Below are positions 8,179 through 18,037 of a stretch of DNA of 64,000 bases, in pieces (the first letter of the stretch is position 1; the number at the start of each line of letters is the position of its first letter). Source of the DNA: Armatimonadota bacterium (GTDB taxonomy: Bacteria; Armatimonadota; UBA5829; DTJY01); the NCBI GenBank assembly GCA_023511795.1, contig JAIMAU010000007.1, positions 80,206-144,205 on the forward strand, in the 5' to 3' direction. The translations under genes and the position numbers were made by a program. Below the pieces are notes generated by a model, which worked only from the letters and a program-made list of their open reading frames with translations, had not been told where the DNA came from and ran no database searches.

Positions 8179-8817
8179 ATGAAACGTTTTCGCTTCATGC
8201 CTACGGAAGAAAACTTCTTTGAGCTTTTTGAAGAAATAGCCCAAGCCCTTGTCGAAGCTGCCAAGGTGCTCCACGAATTAATCGCTAATTACGATGACAT
8301 TGAGCATAAAACTCACTTACTTCGTGAGATGGAAAAGCGGATAGACCGAGCGACCGGCGGAATATGCGATCGATTGAATATTAGCTTCGTAACGCCAATT
8401 GACCGGGAAGATATACACAACCTTGCGGTTTCAATGGATGAGGTTCTTGATTATATAGAGGCATCTGCCGACCGCATGAAGCTTTATGGTGTTGAGGACC
8501 CTGCAGCGGAAGTGCCTGAGACGGCGGAGATATCTGCTATCCTTGTCCAGGCTACTGAGCAAATTCAAATTGGCATCAAGGCGCTTTCAAATCTTCGGCA
8601 GATTGACCAAGTACTGAATCCTTGCGTTAAAATAAACGAGCTGGAAAACGACGCGGATAAGTTGCTTAGGAAAGCACTGAACCGATTGTTTAAAGAAAAG
8701 ACAAGGCCACTCGATATAGTCAAGTGGCAGGAGATTATCTACAGATTAGAGTTAGCCACAGATAAGTGTGAAGATGTGGCAAATGTTTTGGAAAGCATAG
8801 TGGTGAAAAATGCTTGA
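8179..8817 (+). CDS. DUF47 / PhoU-like protein, Pit accessory (copy 2)
   Basis: Second DUF47 protein, 212 residues, with the same FVTPIDREDIHNLA, DEVLDYIEASADR and DKCEDVANVLES blocks as its neighbour. It overlaps the permease gene by 8 bases, indicating translational coupling. Two tandem paralogues before one PiT gene may form a heteromeric regulator; that is inference. Confidence 0.92.
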   Translation: MKRFRFMPTEENFFELFEEIAQALVEAAKVLHELIANYDDIEHKTHLLREMEKRIDRATGGICDRLNISFVTPIDREDIHNLAVSMDEVLDYIEASADRMKLYGVEDPAAEVPETAEISAILVQATEQIQIGIKALSNLRQIDQVLNPCVKINELENDADKLLRKALNRLFKEKTRPLDIVKWQEIIYRLELATDKCEDVANVLESIVVKNA

Positions 8818-9820
8818 TGCGACAATTATACTTCTCGGAACAGTAGTTGTTCTTGCACTAGCTTTCGACTTCATAAATGGCTTTCATGATACAGCAAACG
8901 CAATAGCTACTTCGGTTCTCACTCGCGCGCTCTCCATTCGAAATGCGATATTTCTTTCTGCTATGCAAAATTTTGTGGGAGCGATGATTTGGACGGGCGT
9001 AGCGCAAACAATAGGAAAGGGTATTGTAGACCCAAGCCTGGTTACTGGCAAAGGCGGACAGATTCTTGTGCTTTCAGCGCTTGTCGGAGCAATTACGTGG
9101 AATCTCATAACATGGTACTTTGGCCTTCCCAGCAGCTCGTCTCATGCGTTAATAGGCGGGGTCATGGGGGCTGCCGTTGCATATAAAGGAATCGGCGTGC
9201 TTAACGAGGAAGGACTTAAAAAAATCTTTATTTCCCTTGTAGGGTCTCCTATCGTGGGCTTTCTGGCAGGCGCGACGCTAATGATTTTGGTGATGAACTT
9301 TTTTGCTCAGCAGGCCCCTTCGAAGCTTAATAGATATTTCAAAGTTCTCCAAGTCCTCTCAGCCAATTTCATGGCTTTCACACACGGGTCAAACGATGCT
9401 CAAAAGTCAATGGGAATTATTACCATGGCGTTGGTTGTCGGCGGTTTTTTACCCACTGTGCAAGTTCCGCTTTGGGTGAAGGTAACATGTGCGGCAGCGA
9501 TGGCATTGGGAACCGCAGCTGGCGGTTGGCGGATTATTAAAACTGTTGGAAAAAAAATTATGGGGCTTCAGCCTGTTCACGGTTTCGCCTCCGAGACAGC
9601 AGCCGCGTTGGTAGTTCTTTCCGCAACCTTATGGCATGCACCGGTTAGCACCACTCATGTAATATCCTCCTCGGTAATGGGCGTTGGTTCGGCAAAGCGA
9701 CTTTCGGCAGTAAGATGGGGGATTGTCGGCCAAATTGTGCTAGCTTGGCTGATGACGCTGCCTATTTCGGCGCTGCTTAGCATGATTAGCTATGCCCTAC
9801 TACACATTATATTGCATTAA
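8810..9820 (+). CDS. pit: inorganic phosphate transporter, PiT family
   Basis: Inner-membrane cation-coupled phosphate permease of 336 residues. Both halves carry the PiT signature: GFHDTANAIAT in the first and FTHGSNDAQKSMG in the second, each with the conserved Asn/Asp. About ten hydrophobic spans are visible. The gene starts inside the upstream DUF47 gene and ends the operon. The substrate is assumed to be phosphate; sulfate transport has been reported for some relatives. Confidence 0.95.
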   Translation: MLDATIILLGTVVVLALAFDFINGFHDTANAIATSVLTRALSIRNAIFLSAMQNFVGAMIWTGVAQTIGKGIVDPSLVTGKGGQILVLSALVGAITWNLITWYFGLPSSSSHALIGGVMGAAVAYKGIGVLNEEGLKKIFISLVGSPIVGFLAGATLMILVMNFFAQQAPSKLNRYFKVLQVLSANFMAFTHGSNDAQKSMGIITMALVVGGFLPTVQVPLWVKVTCAAAMALGTAAGGWRIIKTVGKKIMGLQPVHGFASETAAALVVLSATLWHAPVSTTHVISSSVMGVGSAKRLSAVRWGIVGQIVLAWLMTLPISALLSMISYALLHIILH

Positions 9821-10312
9821 GAAGCTGAACTTGGAAAGCTTGCTTGATATGCTTCCCAAAGTGGCAGCAAAAATTTGCAAGAATCTTTTAGGTACCAACG
9901 TTATTCATTGCTTTACGAGCGTCCTTTTCTTTTTCAGCTTTGTACTTTAATTTGATTTGTGCTTTCCATTGAAGGTTGATATGTCATTTTTAGGGAATTT
10001 CGCATCTCGACTTGCGTTAAAAACGTTAGAAACGGCTGCTTTTCTACTATGTTTTAAACCAGTCCGGATATATGTCAGCCGCTTTTGCGGTGAGAACGGT
10101 GTGGCAGAGAAATATCCAAAGCAAAATAGCTCTGCTATTGACTTGCAAGCGCTACTGGCTTTGCGTAGATTAGTAAATCCGTGCATTTTTCACAGATGTC
10201 CTCATCCGTGCCGCGGTTGGAATTTACGCAGATGAGGGTGTGGTACGCAAAGAACCCATAACTTAAAGTTCTAAAAAATAGCTGGGTTTAAAACTGGCAA
10301 TGGTTTATAAAA
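9821..10312. other. 492-base gene-free stretch
   Basis: No convincing gene, RNA or repeat was recognised. Small open frames exist on both strands (for example around 9957-10235) but lack ribosome sites and recognisable motifs. A weak stem near 10280-10318 may terminate the leftward gene that ends at 10313. Confidence 0.5.
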
Positions 10313-10318
10313 TCAGCT
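10280..10318 (-). terminator. weak candidate terminator of the DUF6259 gene
   Basis: Leftward, AGCTG (10314-10318) can pair with CAGCT (10280-10284), with an inner AAAC/GTTT pair, followed by ATTTTTTAG. The long loop makes this uncertain. Confidence 0.35.
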
Positions 10319-12508
10319 AGGGCGCTTAGCTTGCTTTTTAATCTTAAGCAGGATCGCATTTCTGGCTGGGATTGTTACTTTTTGGATAGCTGTTGTACTT
10401 TGCCAATCGGATTCCTTGCCTTCAGGACCAAATTTCTCAACGGAAAATCCTTCATCAGCTTGAATCCCTGCTTTGTTAAGCGGGAGGCACACCTGCACAT
10501 TATGGTCTTCATTTGATTGGTTTACCATAAGGATGCCCAAGCTTCCGTTTTCCGCAAGCCAAGCGGATGTGAGGACCGATGGCAGTTCCATGGCGTAAGT
10601 TCCACTGCCGAATGAGGGTTTACCTTCAATCCGTAACAGTGGATTGTCTCCTTGCGCATTAAGCATTCCTAGGAAGCGCCCAGTAACAACATATTCGTGT
10701 GCAAATCTTCGGCATCTTGCAAGCGTTCGCAGGAAATCAGCTTCCTGCCTAACTTCTTGTGCCATGAGAACGCTTAAGCTCACCCAGCCGAGCTGTGAGC
10801 CAAATACAAATGCCTGTGCCATCTTTGCCCTCCACGGAGCGGAATCCCGGAGGTCTTCTGGAAGTGTGTATTGAAATCCAAATGTGATTGTTCTGCCTGA
10901 GTATACTGCTGGGAATAGAGGGATGACCTTCTTTGTGCCAACGGGTGTGTTTACAAGAAGCAAAGCGTCAAATTGGTCTAGCCAGCACTCGGCATTTTCC
11001 TCGGTTGTCAAAATTTTTCCTTTGGGTAGACGTGACCTTGCCATTTCGAGCATCTTTCGGTAGCCATCTGCCCAGAACTTACCACCGCCTGTTGGGTGGT
11101 TATGTTCGCTATTGAAGCACTGAACTGCACTAGCCGCGCTGATTTGGTCGATATAAACCCCATCCACATTATACTCATTCACTAAACGGTCAACCAATGC
11201 CGTAATCTTTTCTTGCCATTGCTGGGTATAGGGACACATAACGTTGAGGGGAACTTTTGAACCATAAATCTCGGTATATGGCTTTCCGTCTTCCTGCCTA
11301 GCCGCCGACCGGTCGGCTCGCTCTTCGATCCAGGTCCTGGACTTAGGGTCGCATAGCCGGCCGTTGATGTAGGGCATAACATGGAAGCCGATTGCTTGGA
11401 GTGCCTTAACTCCTTCGGCGAAGTTTGGTTTTGCGGGGAAGTATTCGGGATAAAGAGTGTCAAATGGAATCTGGTGCCAAGTATACCAGTGCAATGCAAT
11501 AGGAATGCCGAAAAAATCGGCGGCCTCTTTGGCCATTTCGAGGTTTTCAACTGGCTCGGATTCGGTATCGCTCCAAACATCTTTAACCCTAATCCATAAA
11601 TCGGTGTCCTTCAACCACTGAGGGATTGTTCGCTTGGATATCGGTCCACCTTTTCCCCATGGAGCGTCGAATGTCCATTCGCGATAAATCTGTGCCGCGT
11701 CGTAATAATCGCCCGTAAAGACACCAACTGCCGCCTCATAAGGGAGCTTCCATGCACCGCTGCCTTTCTTGGGAATTGCTGGGAGGTTAGTTATTGTAAA
11801 GCTGATGCCGTCTTGACGAGCTTTCATGCTAAAACGCTTGTGGTTCGCCTGCGGGTCATGCGTTCCAATGTAGAGGCCGTGCCCCCGGTTGTAAAATGCA
11901 ACGAACTGCATAGCAGCGACAAGCGATGGGTATGTGGCATCATATGCTTCTCCGGGTTTCAACTCATATTCGAGTCCCCAGCCAAATGGAGCGGCCATTT
12001 TTAAACCCTTCTCGGGCTTTATGTTGGGTATTATTGGGAAATTTGCCCTATTGATTTTCCATCCGTTGGGAAGTTTAGCGGAAATTGACCAGTATGAAAG
12101 ACGACTCCTGTCATTAAGACGCACCGACATGTGAACCTCGGCTTGTACTTCTCCAAGGGGCACTATCCATTTGAACTTATTCATTTGTTGCCCTAAAAAC
12201 GATGCTTTGCTGCTTTCAACCTCTTTCGATTCGCCACTTGGGCCTCGGAAGACAATTTGCCAAATTGACGTATTGTCTTGGGCATCGCCGAGAAACTCGT
12301 GGCCCGAGGAATCCTTGATACTATTCAGACACAAACGGCCACCTTCAATGCCTAAAGTAATACTCAGGTATTCATTCCTCAGAACGATTGGGTCTTCTGA
12401 GGGTTTGTTATTTTTCATATCTGCCTCCATTGCTCCGCATACTGTACAAATAGGGATTAGGATAGTGGTTATGATAATTATGTAATGGCATGTTATCCTG
12501 CACTTCAT
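10313..12508 (-). CDS. secreted TIM-barrel glycosidase-like protein (DUF6259)
   Basis: A 731-residue protein with an N-terminal hydrophobic segment (about 8-26) acting as a signal peptide or anchor. It has a beta-sandwich N-terminal half (about 40-270), then a TIM-barrel region. Barrel strand motifs include WYTWHQIPFD, GFHVMPYINGR and NVDGVYIDQISA, where the Asp residues could be catalytic, as in the GH36-like clan. The architecture matches proteins annotated DUF6259. The final part (about 600-730) is a beta domain. It is divergent from the GH38-like gene with 138 bases between the preferred starts, suggesting shared control and joint glycan breakdown. Substrate unknown. Confidence 0.75.
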   Translation of the reverse strand: MKCRITCHYIIIITTILIPICTVCGAMEADMKNNKPSEDPIVLRNEYLSITLGIEGGRLCLNSIKDSSGHEFLGDAQDNTSIWQIVFRGPSGESKEVESSKASFLGQQMNKFKWIVPLGEVQAEVHMSVRLNDRSRLSYWSISAKLPNGWKINRANFPIIPNIKPEKGLKMAAPFGWGLEYELKPGEAYDATYPSLVAAMQFVAFYNRGHGLYIGTHDPQANHKRFSMKARQDGISFTITNLPAIPKKGSGAWKLPYEAAVGVFTGDYYDAAQIYREWTFDAPWGKGGPISKRTIPQWLKDTDLWIRVKDVWSDTESEPVENLEMAKEAADFFGIPIALHWYTWHQIPFDTLYPEYFPAKPNFAEGVKALQAIGFHVMPYINGRLCDPKSRTWIEERADRSAARQEDGKPYTEIYGSKVPLNVMCPYTQQWQEKITALVDRLVNEYNVDGVYIDQISAASAVQCFNSEHNHPTGGGKFWADGYRKMLEMARSRLPKGKILTTEENAECWLDQFDALLLVNTPVGTKKVIPLFPAVYSGRTITFGFQYTLPEDLRDSAPWRAKMAQAFVFGSQLGWVSLSVLMAQEVRQEADFLRTLARCRRFAHEYVVTGRFLGMLNAQGDNPLLRIEGKPSFGSGTYAMELPSVLTSAWLAENGSLGILMVNQSNEDHNVQVCLPLNKAGIQADEGFSVEKFGPEGKESDWQSTTAIQKVTIPARNAILLKIKKQAKRPS

Positions 12509-12646
12509 ATTTATCCTCGCTTTGCAAGTGAAAGTTTAGCACATGTGAGGTTGGTATGGAAACATCTGAAGGATTTTACACTCCTTGGGTTGAACCATAT
12601 GCCAAGCACGAAATTTGATTTTTTTTCAAGTAATTTCGGGGCTAAA

Positions 12647-15600
12647 ATGAAAACCGTTCATTCATTGCTATTTCTACTTATTGTAGCATCAAATGCTCTT
12701 GCTTTTGAAACTGTCGTTTGGCAGATAGGGAAAGCTGATAATTCTTATGGCGAGTTTGCCTTAGCTGGAAATTACAATGGTTATGCTAAGGCCTTCCCTA
12801 AGGACGTCACGTTCCAACCTGATAAGGACGACCCTTCAAAGGCTTGGAGCTTCATACATCCGGGACCGTCGGACTCATGGGCTGGCTCGAAGCCTCACGG
12901 ATTCACAATTATTTTTAACTTGCCGCGGCAACCTAAGGGGGTATTTTCTTTCACGATTGACATGGTAGATACTCATGCCTCGGCGCCGCCGGCAATCAAG
13001 TTGTCAATAAATGGTCAATCAGGCATAATCAAACTTGCGGAGGGTGCTGGTGATGATTCGCTTGTGAATCCTAGGGCTGGCAGGGAGTATGTCTTCAGTA
13101 CCTCATTGCCCGCATCAACTTTGCGCAAAGGTGAGAATAAGATTGAGATTCTGAATGAAAAAGGCTCATGGTTCCTCTATGATGCGGTAATTCTGAAGAA
13201 TGACCCGGAGGGCGTGGTGAAGGCAAGCGTAAAGAGAATCGAGCTACACCCAACGATTAGGTTTGTTCGCTCTGGCAGAACTCTTATGCAAGTAGTTGAC
13301 CTCGAAGCTGAGTTCACAAATGCACCGGCGGATTGCAAAGGGATTCTAAGAATGGGAGAGTGGAGCACGGCGGTTACGCTCAATCCGCCGTTCTTGGGGA
13401 TTCTTCGCAAGGAACTTGCGGTTCCCAAGGTGCACGAACCATCGAAATTAGAACTCTTCGTAGAAGTGGGCGAAAAGACTGCAACGGCATCATGCGAGGT
13501 CAAGCCGGAGAGGCATTGGTTATTCTATCTTCAGCCGAGTTCCCATGTGGACATCGGCTACACGGATTTTCAGGATAAAGTAATTAAATTGCACAACGAC
13601 AACATGTCGCTTGCCCTTTCTCTTTGCAAGAAGTACCCCGGCTTTGTATGGAACACCGAGGCGGCATGGGTCGAAGACAATTATCTTTCTCTTATGCCGC
13701 CGGAAAAGGCGGACGATTTCTTGAGGGCGGCAAAAGAGGGCCAGATAGGTTGCCAGGCGGTCTATGGAAACATGCTCACTGGAATCTGCTCGCATGAGTC
13801 TTTTATACGCACCCTTTATTTTGCTCACTCGATTGCCCGAAAATATGGGATTCCATTTGACATAGCAATGAGCAGTGACGTCCCAACTCAGGTATGGACA
13901 CTGCCTACGGTTTTGGCGCAAAGTGGCATCAAATACTTTAGCGCTGGATTGAACCTCACGCGGGGCGATTCGTTCAACAAGCTTTTTGGCAAATCGCCTT
14001 TCTATTGGCGAGGACCTGATGGTAGCAAGGTTCTTACCTGGTACATGAATGGCTATGCAAAGGCTGTCCATTCAGGGCTGGCTATAGACATCGACCGCGC
14101 AAAAGCAGGTGTAGAGTCGCTCCTGAGGGAGTATGACCGCGACGACTACCCATACGATGCAATTCTCGGTTTCGGCGGTTATGGAGACAACCAGCGGCTC
14201 AGCGAGAGGCTTGCGAAGACGGTGCAGGAGTGGAATGACCGCTATGCTTATCCGCGCATAATCCTTTGCCGCGGTCCCGAGTTCTTCGAATACATTGAGC
14301 ATGGTTTCAAGGACAAAATACCAACGATAGAGGGCGACGGTGGCGTATATTGGGAGGACGGAGCTGGTTCCTCTGCACGTGAAACGGCTCTGGTTCGCAT
14401 CGCCAAGGAAGATCTTGTTACTGCTGAGAAAGTCTTTTCTCTTGCTTCCACCATCTTTGGGGAAAAGCATCCGAAGGATGAGTTTGACACGGCTTGGAAA
14501 AATGCGATCCTATATGATGAGCACACGTGGGGCGCACATTGCAGTATTAGCCAGCCGCAGAGCGAACAGACAACAAAGCAGTGGGTCTATAAAGCTCGTT
14601 TTGCATACAATGCTTCAAGGCAAGCCAAGAAAGTTCTCCAAGCTGGGCTTCGCTCCCTTGTTCGTTCGGTCAAAGCCGATAAACCTTCACTCCTAGTGTT
14701 TAACCCGCTCGATGTTTCTGTAAGCGGGTTGGTGCTTGCTCGGAATAAATCTGGCGAATTGGTTGAACTTTGGGCGGAGGATGTGCCTCCTCTTGGGTAT
14801 CGTGTATTTCCGCTATCAACAGCAAACCCGATGGACGGAACTTTTCAGACTGTCAATACAACTTCTCAAATCAGCATTCCGAAATTCGAAAATCAATTCT
14901 ATCGTTTAGAAATTGACCCTCTTACTGGTGCTGTGAAAAGCCTTATCGACAAGGAACTTAATCGTGATTTGGTTGATTCCAAGTCGCCGTATGGTCTCAA
15001 CCGTTATCTTTACGTATCGGGCCACGGCGAATCCATGACCATTCATGCCGACGCTAGGCCGGTGAAGATAAGCACAGCGCTGCTTCCCTATCGGCGGGTG
15101 ATACGGATCGATAGCTCTGCATATATGACTCCTGAGCTCACTACCGAAATCGTGCTTTGGGATAAAATTAAGCGCATTGACTTCAACAATACGCTTAGGA
15201 AAAAAGGTACTTACATGAAGGAGGCGGGATACTTCGCTTTCCCATTTAACTTGAAGAAGCCTGAATTCCACATTGAGATACCTGACGGCATTATCCAGCC
15301 AAGTAAGGATATGCTCCCTGGTGCATGCATGCAGTGGTATTGTGCCCAAGACTTTGTTGTAGCGACTGAACCAGGATGCACTATTGTCTGGACGGCGCTT
15401 GAAAGTCCGCTAATCACATTGGGTGACATCAACCGCGATACCTTTCAGTCGCCGCTCCCTATTGATAATGGCCACCTGTATGCTTATATATTCAATAACT
15501 ATTGGTTTACGAACTACAAAGCATCGCAGAGTGGGCAATTCACGTTTCGCTTCTCACTCACTAGCATGGCTGAGTATAACCCAGTGGCAGCATCGCGCTT

Positions 15601-15931
15601 TGGACGGTCGGTTAGGAACCCTCTAATCGCGGCTGAGGTTGCGGGCAAGGGAGAAGCTGGTGTTCATACTTTGAGCCTTGTGTCTGTTGCGCCTTCGAGC
15701 GTCATCATCCAGGCTTTAAAGCCTGCGGAATCCGGCAAAGGAATTATTGTTCGCCTCAGAGAAGTTGCTGGCAGGGATGCCGAAGCAGTCCTGCAATTGC
15801 CGGCGATGTTCAAGCGTGCGTGGAAGTGCAATCTGGTGGAAGATGTGGGACAGTCGCTTCCAATATCAAAAGGCACTTTGAAAGTAGCACTCCGACCTAA
15901 CGGCATGGCTACGGTACTACTCTCGCCATAG
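12647..15931 (+). CDS. secreted GH38-like glycoside hydrolase with N-terminal carbohydrate-binding sandwich
   Basis: A 1,094-residue exported protein. The frame is open from 12485, but the ATG at 12647 gives a clean signal peptide (MKTVHSLLFLL then ALAF), so it is preferred. Residues about 20-200 look like the lyase-family-4-type beta-sandwich, with WQIGKADNSYGEF. The catalytic GH38-type barrel starts near residue 285 with SSHVDIGYTD. This keeps the metal-binding His-X-Asp but not the Trp of classical HxDxxW alpha-mannosidases. IAMSSDVPTQVWTLP may hold the acidic nucleophile. The C-terminal half (about 620-1094) is the all-beta GH38 region. Likely an extracytoplasmic alpha-mannosidase or related enzyme. 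Confidence 0.8.
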   Translation: MKTVHSLLFLLIVASNALAFETVVWQIGKADNSYGEFALAGNYNGYAKAFPKDVTFQPDKDDPSKAWSFIHPGPSDSWAGSKPHGFTIIFNLPRQPKGVFSFTIDMVDTHASAPPAIKLSINGQSGIIKLAEGAGDDSLVNPRAGREYVFSTSLPASTLRKGENKIEILNEKGSWFLYDAVILKNDPEGVVKASVKRIELHPTIRFVRSGRTLMQVVDLEAEFTNAPADCKGILRMGEWSTAVTLNPPFLGILRKELAVPKVHEPSKLELFVEVGEKTATASCEVKPERHWLFYLQPSSHVDIGYTDFQDKVIKLHNDNMSLALSLCKKYPGFVWNTEAAWVEDNYLSLMPPEKADDFLRAAKEGQIGCQAVYGNMLTGICSHESFIRTLYFAHSIARKYGIPFDIAMSSDVPTQVWTLPTVLAQSGIKYFSAGLNLTRGDSFNKLFGKSPFYWRGPDGSKVLTWYMNGYAKAVHSGLAIDIDRAKAGVESLLREYDRDDYPYDAILGFGGYGDNQRLSERLAKTVQEWNDRYAYPRIILCRGPEFFEYIEHGFKDKIPTIEGDGGVYWEDGAGSSARETALVRIAKEDLVTAEKVFSLASTIFGEKHPKDEFDTAWKNAILYDEHTWGAHCSISQPQSEQTTKQWVYKARFAYNASRQAKKVLQAGLRSLVRSVKADKPSLLVFNPLDVSVSGLVLARNKSGELVELWAEDVPPLGYRVFPLSTANPMDGTFQTVNTTSQISIPKFENQFYRLEIDPLTGAVKSLIDKELNRDLVDSKSPYGLNRYLYVSGHGESMTIHADARPVKISTALLPYRRVIRIDSSAYMTPELTTEIVLWDKIKRIDFNNTLRKKGTYMKEAGYFAFPFNLKKPEFHIEIPDGIIQPSKDMLPGACMQWYCAQDFVVATEPGCTIVWTALESPLITLGDINRDTFQSPLPIDNGHLYAYIFNNYWFTNYKASQSGQFTFRFSLTSMAEYNPVAASRFGRSVRNPLIAAEVAGKGEAGVHTLSLVSVAPSSVIIQALKPAESGKGIIVRLREVAGRDAEAVLQLPAMFKRAWKCNLVEDVGQSLPISKGTLKVALRPNGMATVLLSP

Positions 15932-15970
15932 CAGGCTAAAGAAGTATGCAGGGGCAAGGGTCAAGAATTG

Positions 15971-16321
15971 TCAGATATTAAGCTCGTGCCCGGTTATTGA
16001 GCAGGAAACCGTTTCGCCGATAGTTAGGAGATTATAATTACCACCAGCCGGACATTCAGGCTGTTCCCTTATATAATCAGGCACAAGGTCATCCCATGTT
16101 ACCAAGTCACCGTTGGATTTGTTGTTCTCCATTGCAAACTGTTCTTTGGCTGTGTAAATCTGCTTCATATTCTCAATGCAAGACTTTGTCCGAGACGTAT
16201 TTTGTGCGTGAATAAAGCACGGAGCAGCTATCATCATTAGAATGCTAACGACCAAGATCACAATCATTATTTCTATGATTGTGAAACCGGCGTTCTCACG
16301 AACAATGTGCCTTCTAACCAT
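15971..16321 (-). CDS. type IV pilin-like pseudopilin (GspG-like)
   Basis: A 116-residue prepilin: a short basic leader ending in Gly, the cleavage motif NAGFTIIE with Glu at position +5, and a hydrophobic helix to about residue 40. The globular domain is small and contains CIENMKQIYTAKEQFA, a pattern common in abundant DUF1559- or GspG-like proteins. ATG 16321 is chosen for the GGGGGTGG site just upstream; the frame is open to 16348. No secretion or pilus genes are nearby, so it is an orphan pilin. Confidence 0.85.
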   Translation of the reverse strand: MVRRHIVRENAGFTIIEIMIVILVVSILMMIAAPCFIHAQNTSRTKSCIENMKQIYTAKEQFAMENNKSNGDLVTWDDLVPDYIREQPECPAGGNYNLLTIGETVSCSITGHELNI

Positions 16322-16509
16322 ATTTGCCACCCCCGATACAAAAGGCAAAGCAGTTTGCCTATAAATTAGAACGCTGTACTATAAGATTTCATCAGAATTA
16401 TTCCATAAGTTACATTGGATGTTCAAGTACTATGTGCATATACAAGAAACTCAGCTGGGTAGGAATAAATTGCAACAATATAGAACCGACATTATAGGAG
16501 GTGGAGAAC

Positions 16510-17007
16510 ATGGATGCGATTGAATGCATGAAGACTAGGCGAAGTGTTAGAGTATATCAGGATAAACCCGTTCCTCGGGAAATCATCGAAGATATTGTTG
16601 ATTGCGGAAGACTTGCTGCAACGGCGATTAATATTCAGCCTTGGCAGTTCATTGTGGTGCAAGACCCAGGAATGCGCAAAAAGATCGCTGATACTACAGA
16701 TTATGGTAAGTTTATAGCTCAAGCGCCAGTTTGTATAGCCGTCTTTTGCCAGGATACCAAATATTACCTTGAAGATGGGAGTGCCGCAACGCAGAATATC
16801 CTCAATGCGGCACGAGCGCATGAGCTCGGTTCGTGCTGGGTTGCAGGTGACAAGAAAGCATATGCACCAAAAATAGGAGAAATGCTGGGGATGCCGCCGA
16901 ACTATAAATTAGTCTCACTAGTATCAATAGGCTATCCAATCGAAACTCCAAACCCAGGTAAGAAGCCGTTGTCTGAAGTGTTACATTGGGAAAGGTATTC
17001 GGGCTAA
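16510..17007 (+). CDS. nitroreductase-family flavoprotein
   Basis: FMN-dependent oxidoreductase of 165 residues. The N-terminal MDAIECMKTRRSVR block with TRRSVR binds FMN phosphate. ATAINIQPWQF matches the conserved AP/S-N-QPW motif, and GSCW with LVSLVSIGYP forms the C-terminal signature. The start at ATG 16510 fits the AGGAGGT site at 16496-16502; an in-frame GTG at 16501 lies within that site. Physiological substrate unknown. Confidence 0.92.
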   Translation: MDAIECMKTRRSVRVYQDKPVPREIIEDIVDCGRLAATAINIQPWQFIVVQDPGMRKKIADTTDYGKFIAQAPVCIAVFCQDTKYYLEDGSAATQNILNAARAHELGSCWVAGDKKAYAPKIGEMLGMPPNYKLVSLVSIGYPIETPNPGKKPLSEVLHWERYSG

Positions 17008-17048
17008 TAAGCTTTTAGTTTTTCCTAAGCATGGTTGCAATATAATTC

Positions 17049-17918
17049 TCATTTGGGCAGTATTGCCAATGGATCGCTTGTAACCCACCGAATTGTGCGG
17101 GCGTCTATGCGTTCGACGTAGCTAAGCCTTTCAACAGCTGAGTCACAATAGTCCGAGCGATTATATTTAAGTACGATTGTCATCGGCTTTTCGGGAATAA
17201 AAGGTTTGGCTTTACCGATAAGCGAAATAGCTTTTTTCGCTGCTTCACGGATGCGAGCTCGTGCTTCATCCAAGGGCACAAGCTCTGCTTTGTTTCGCCC
17301 AATTCCCCTTTTTACCACAGCCGTTTCTATTGGGTCGAAGAAGTCTCTTGCCTCTTTGCATGCAGCTTCGTCACCGCTTACCATGAGCATAGGAACGCCG
17401 AAATTCCCAGCGACAATCGCCCATTGTGCCAACTCACCCATTTTGCGACCATTGATTGAGTAGTCATGCCAGTGCGTGGATGATTGAGTATGGTCAAGAA
17501 AACCGTTAATGGTGCCAGCCATCGCATGTGCACCTATAAAGAATGTGCCGGAATAGGTTTCATCCAACGCACCCCACCATTTTTTGTTTGCACGAGGGTC
17601 TTGTACTGCCCGCTTATCAAGCATCTCGGGAATAAAATTGTGGGCTCCGTTATGACTGTCTAGAACTGTTACTTCGTCAGCACCGCCTTCAAAAGCTCCT
17701 GCAACTGCGGCGTTAATGTCTTCCATTAGAAGCCTGCGTGCTTTCTGATAACCTTCGGTAGTTTGGTCCATCATTTCATATGCGTCGACGCCTGAGACAC
17801 CCTCTAAATCTGTGTGGATATAAATCTTGATCTTTTTCACAGGCTTGTCTCCTTTGTCAGCCAGTACGAACCCAGCTACTGCAATTATTATTAGAGTACT
17901 AAGAAGTATATATCTCAT
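17049..17918 (-). CDS. exported M55-family D-aminopeptidase (DppA-like)
   Basis: Zinc peptidase of the M55/DppA family, 289 residues. The family blocks are clear: HTDLEGVSGV at the N-terminus, a DSHNGAHNF metal-binding motif, GAHAMAGT and HDYSINGRKMGE, and VSGDEAACKEA. Unlike cytosolic DppA it carries an N-terminal signal peptide (MRYILLSTLIIIAVAGF, then ADKGDK), so it should act outside the cytoplasm, perhaps on D-amino-acid peptides from peptidoglycan. ATG 17918 is chosen because GAGGAAAG precedes it. Confidence 0.88.
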   Translation of the reverse strand: MRYILLSTLIIIAVAGFVLADKGDKPVKKIKIYIHTDLEGVSGVDAYEMMDQTTEGYQKARRLLMEDINAAVAGAFEGGADEVTVLDSHNGAHNFIPEMLDKRAVQDPRANKKWWGALDETYSGTFFIGAHAMAGTINGFLDHTQSSTHWHDYSINGRKMGELAQWAIVAGNFGVPMLMVSGDEAACKEARDFFDPIETAVVKRGIGRNKAELVPLDEARARIREAAKKAISLIGKAKPFIPEKPMTIVLKYNRSDYCDSAVERLSYVERIDARTIRWVTSDPLAILPK

Positions 17919-18037
17919 CGCTTTCCTCGAGGAACACGTAGAGGATTTGATATTAATATTAAACAGGCGGTTCATGATTACCTTCGACGGTCTGAACCGT
18001 TTCATCAGGAATCTGGTTGCTCTAGCATGTTAGCGAT

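Noticed and set aside
9957..10235. 92-residue open frame after the PiT gene
   Set aside because: No ribosome site or recognisable motif, and an equally long frame lies antisense to it; treated as non-coding.
12485..12646. Longer start for the GH38-like gene
   Set aside because: It would overlap the divergent DUF6259 gene and hide an evident signal peptide that starts at 12647.
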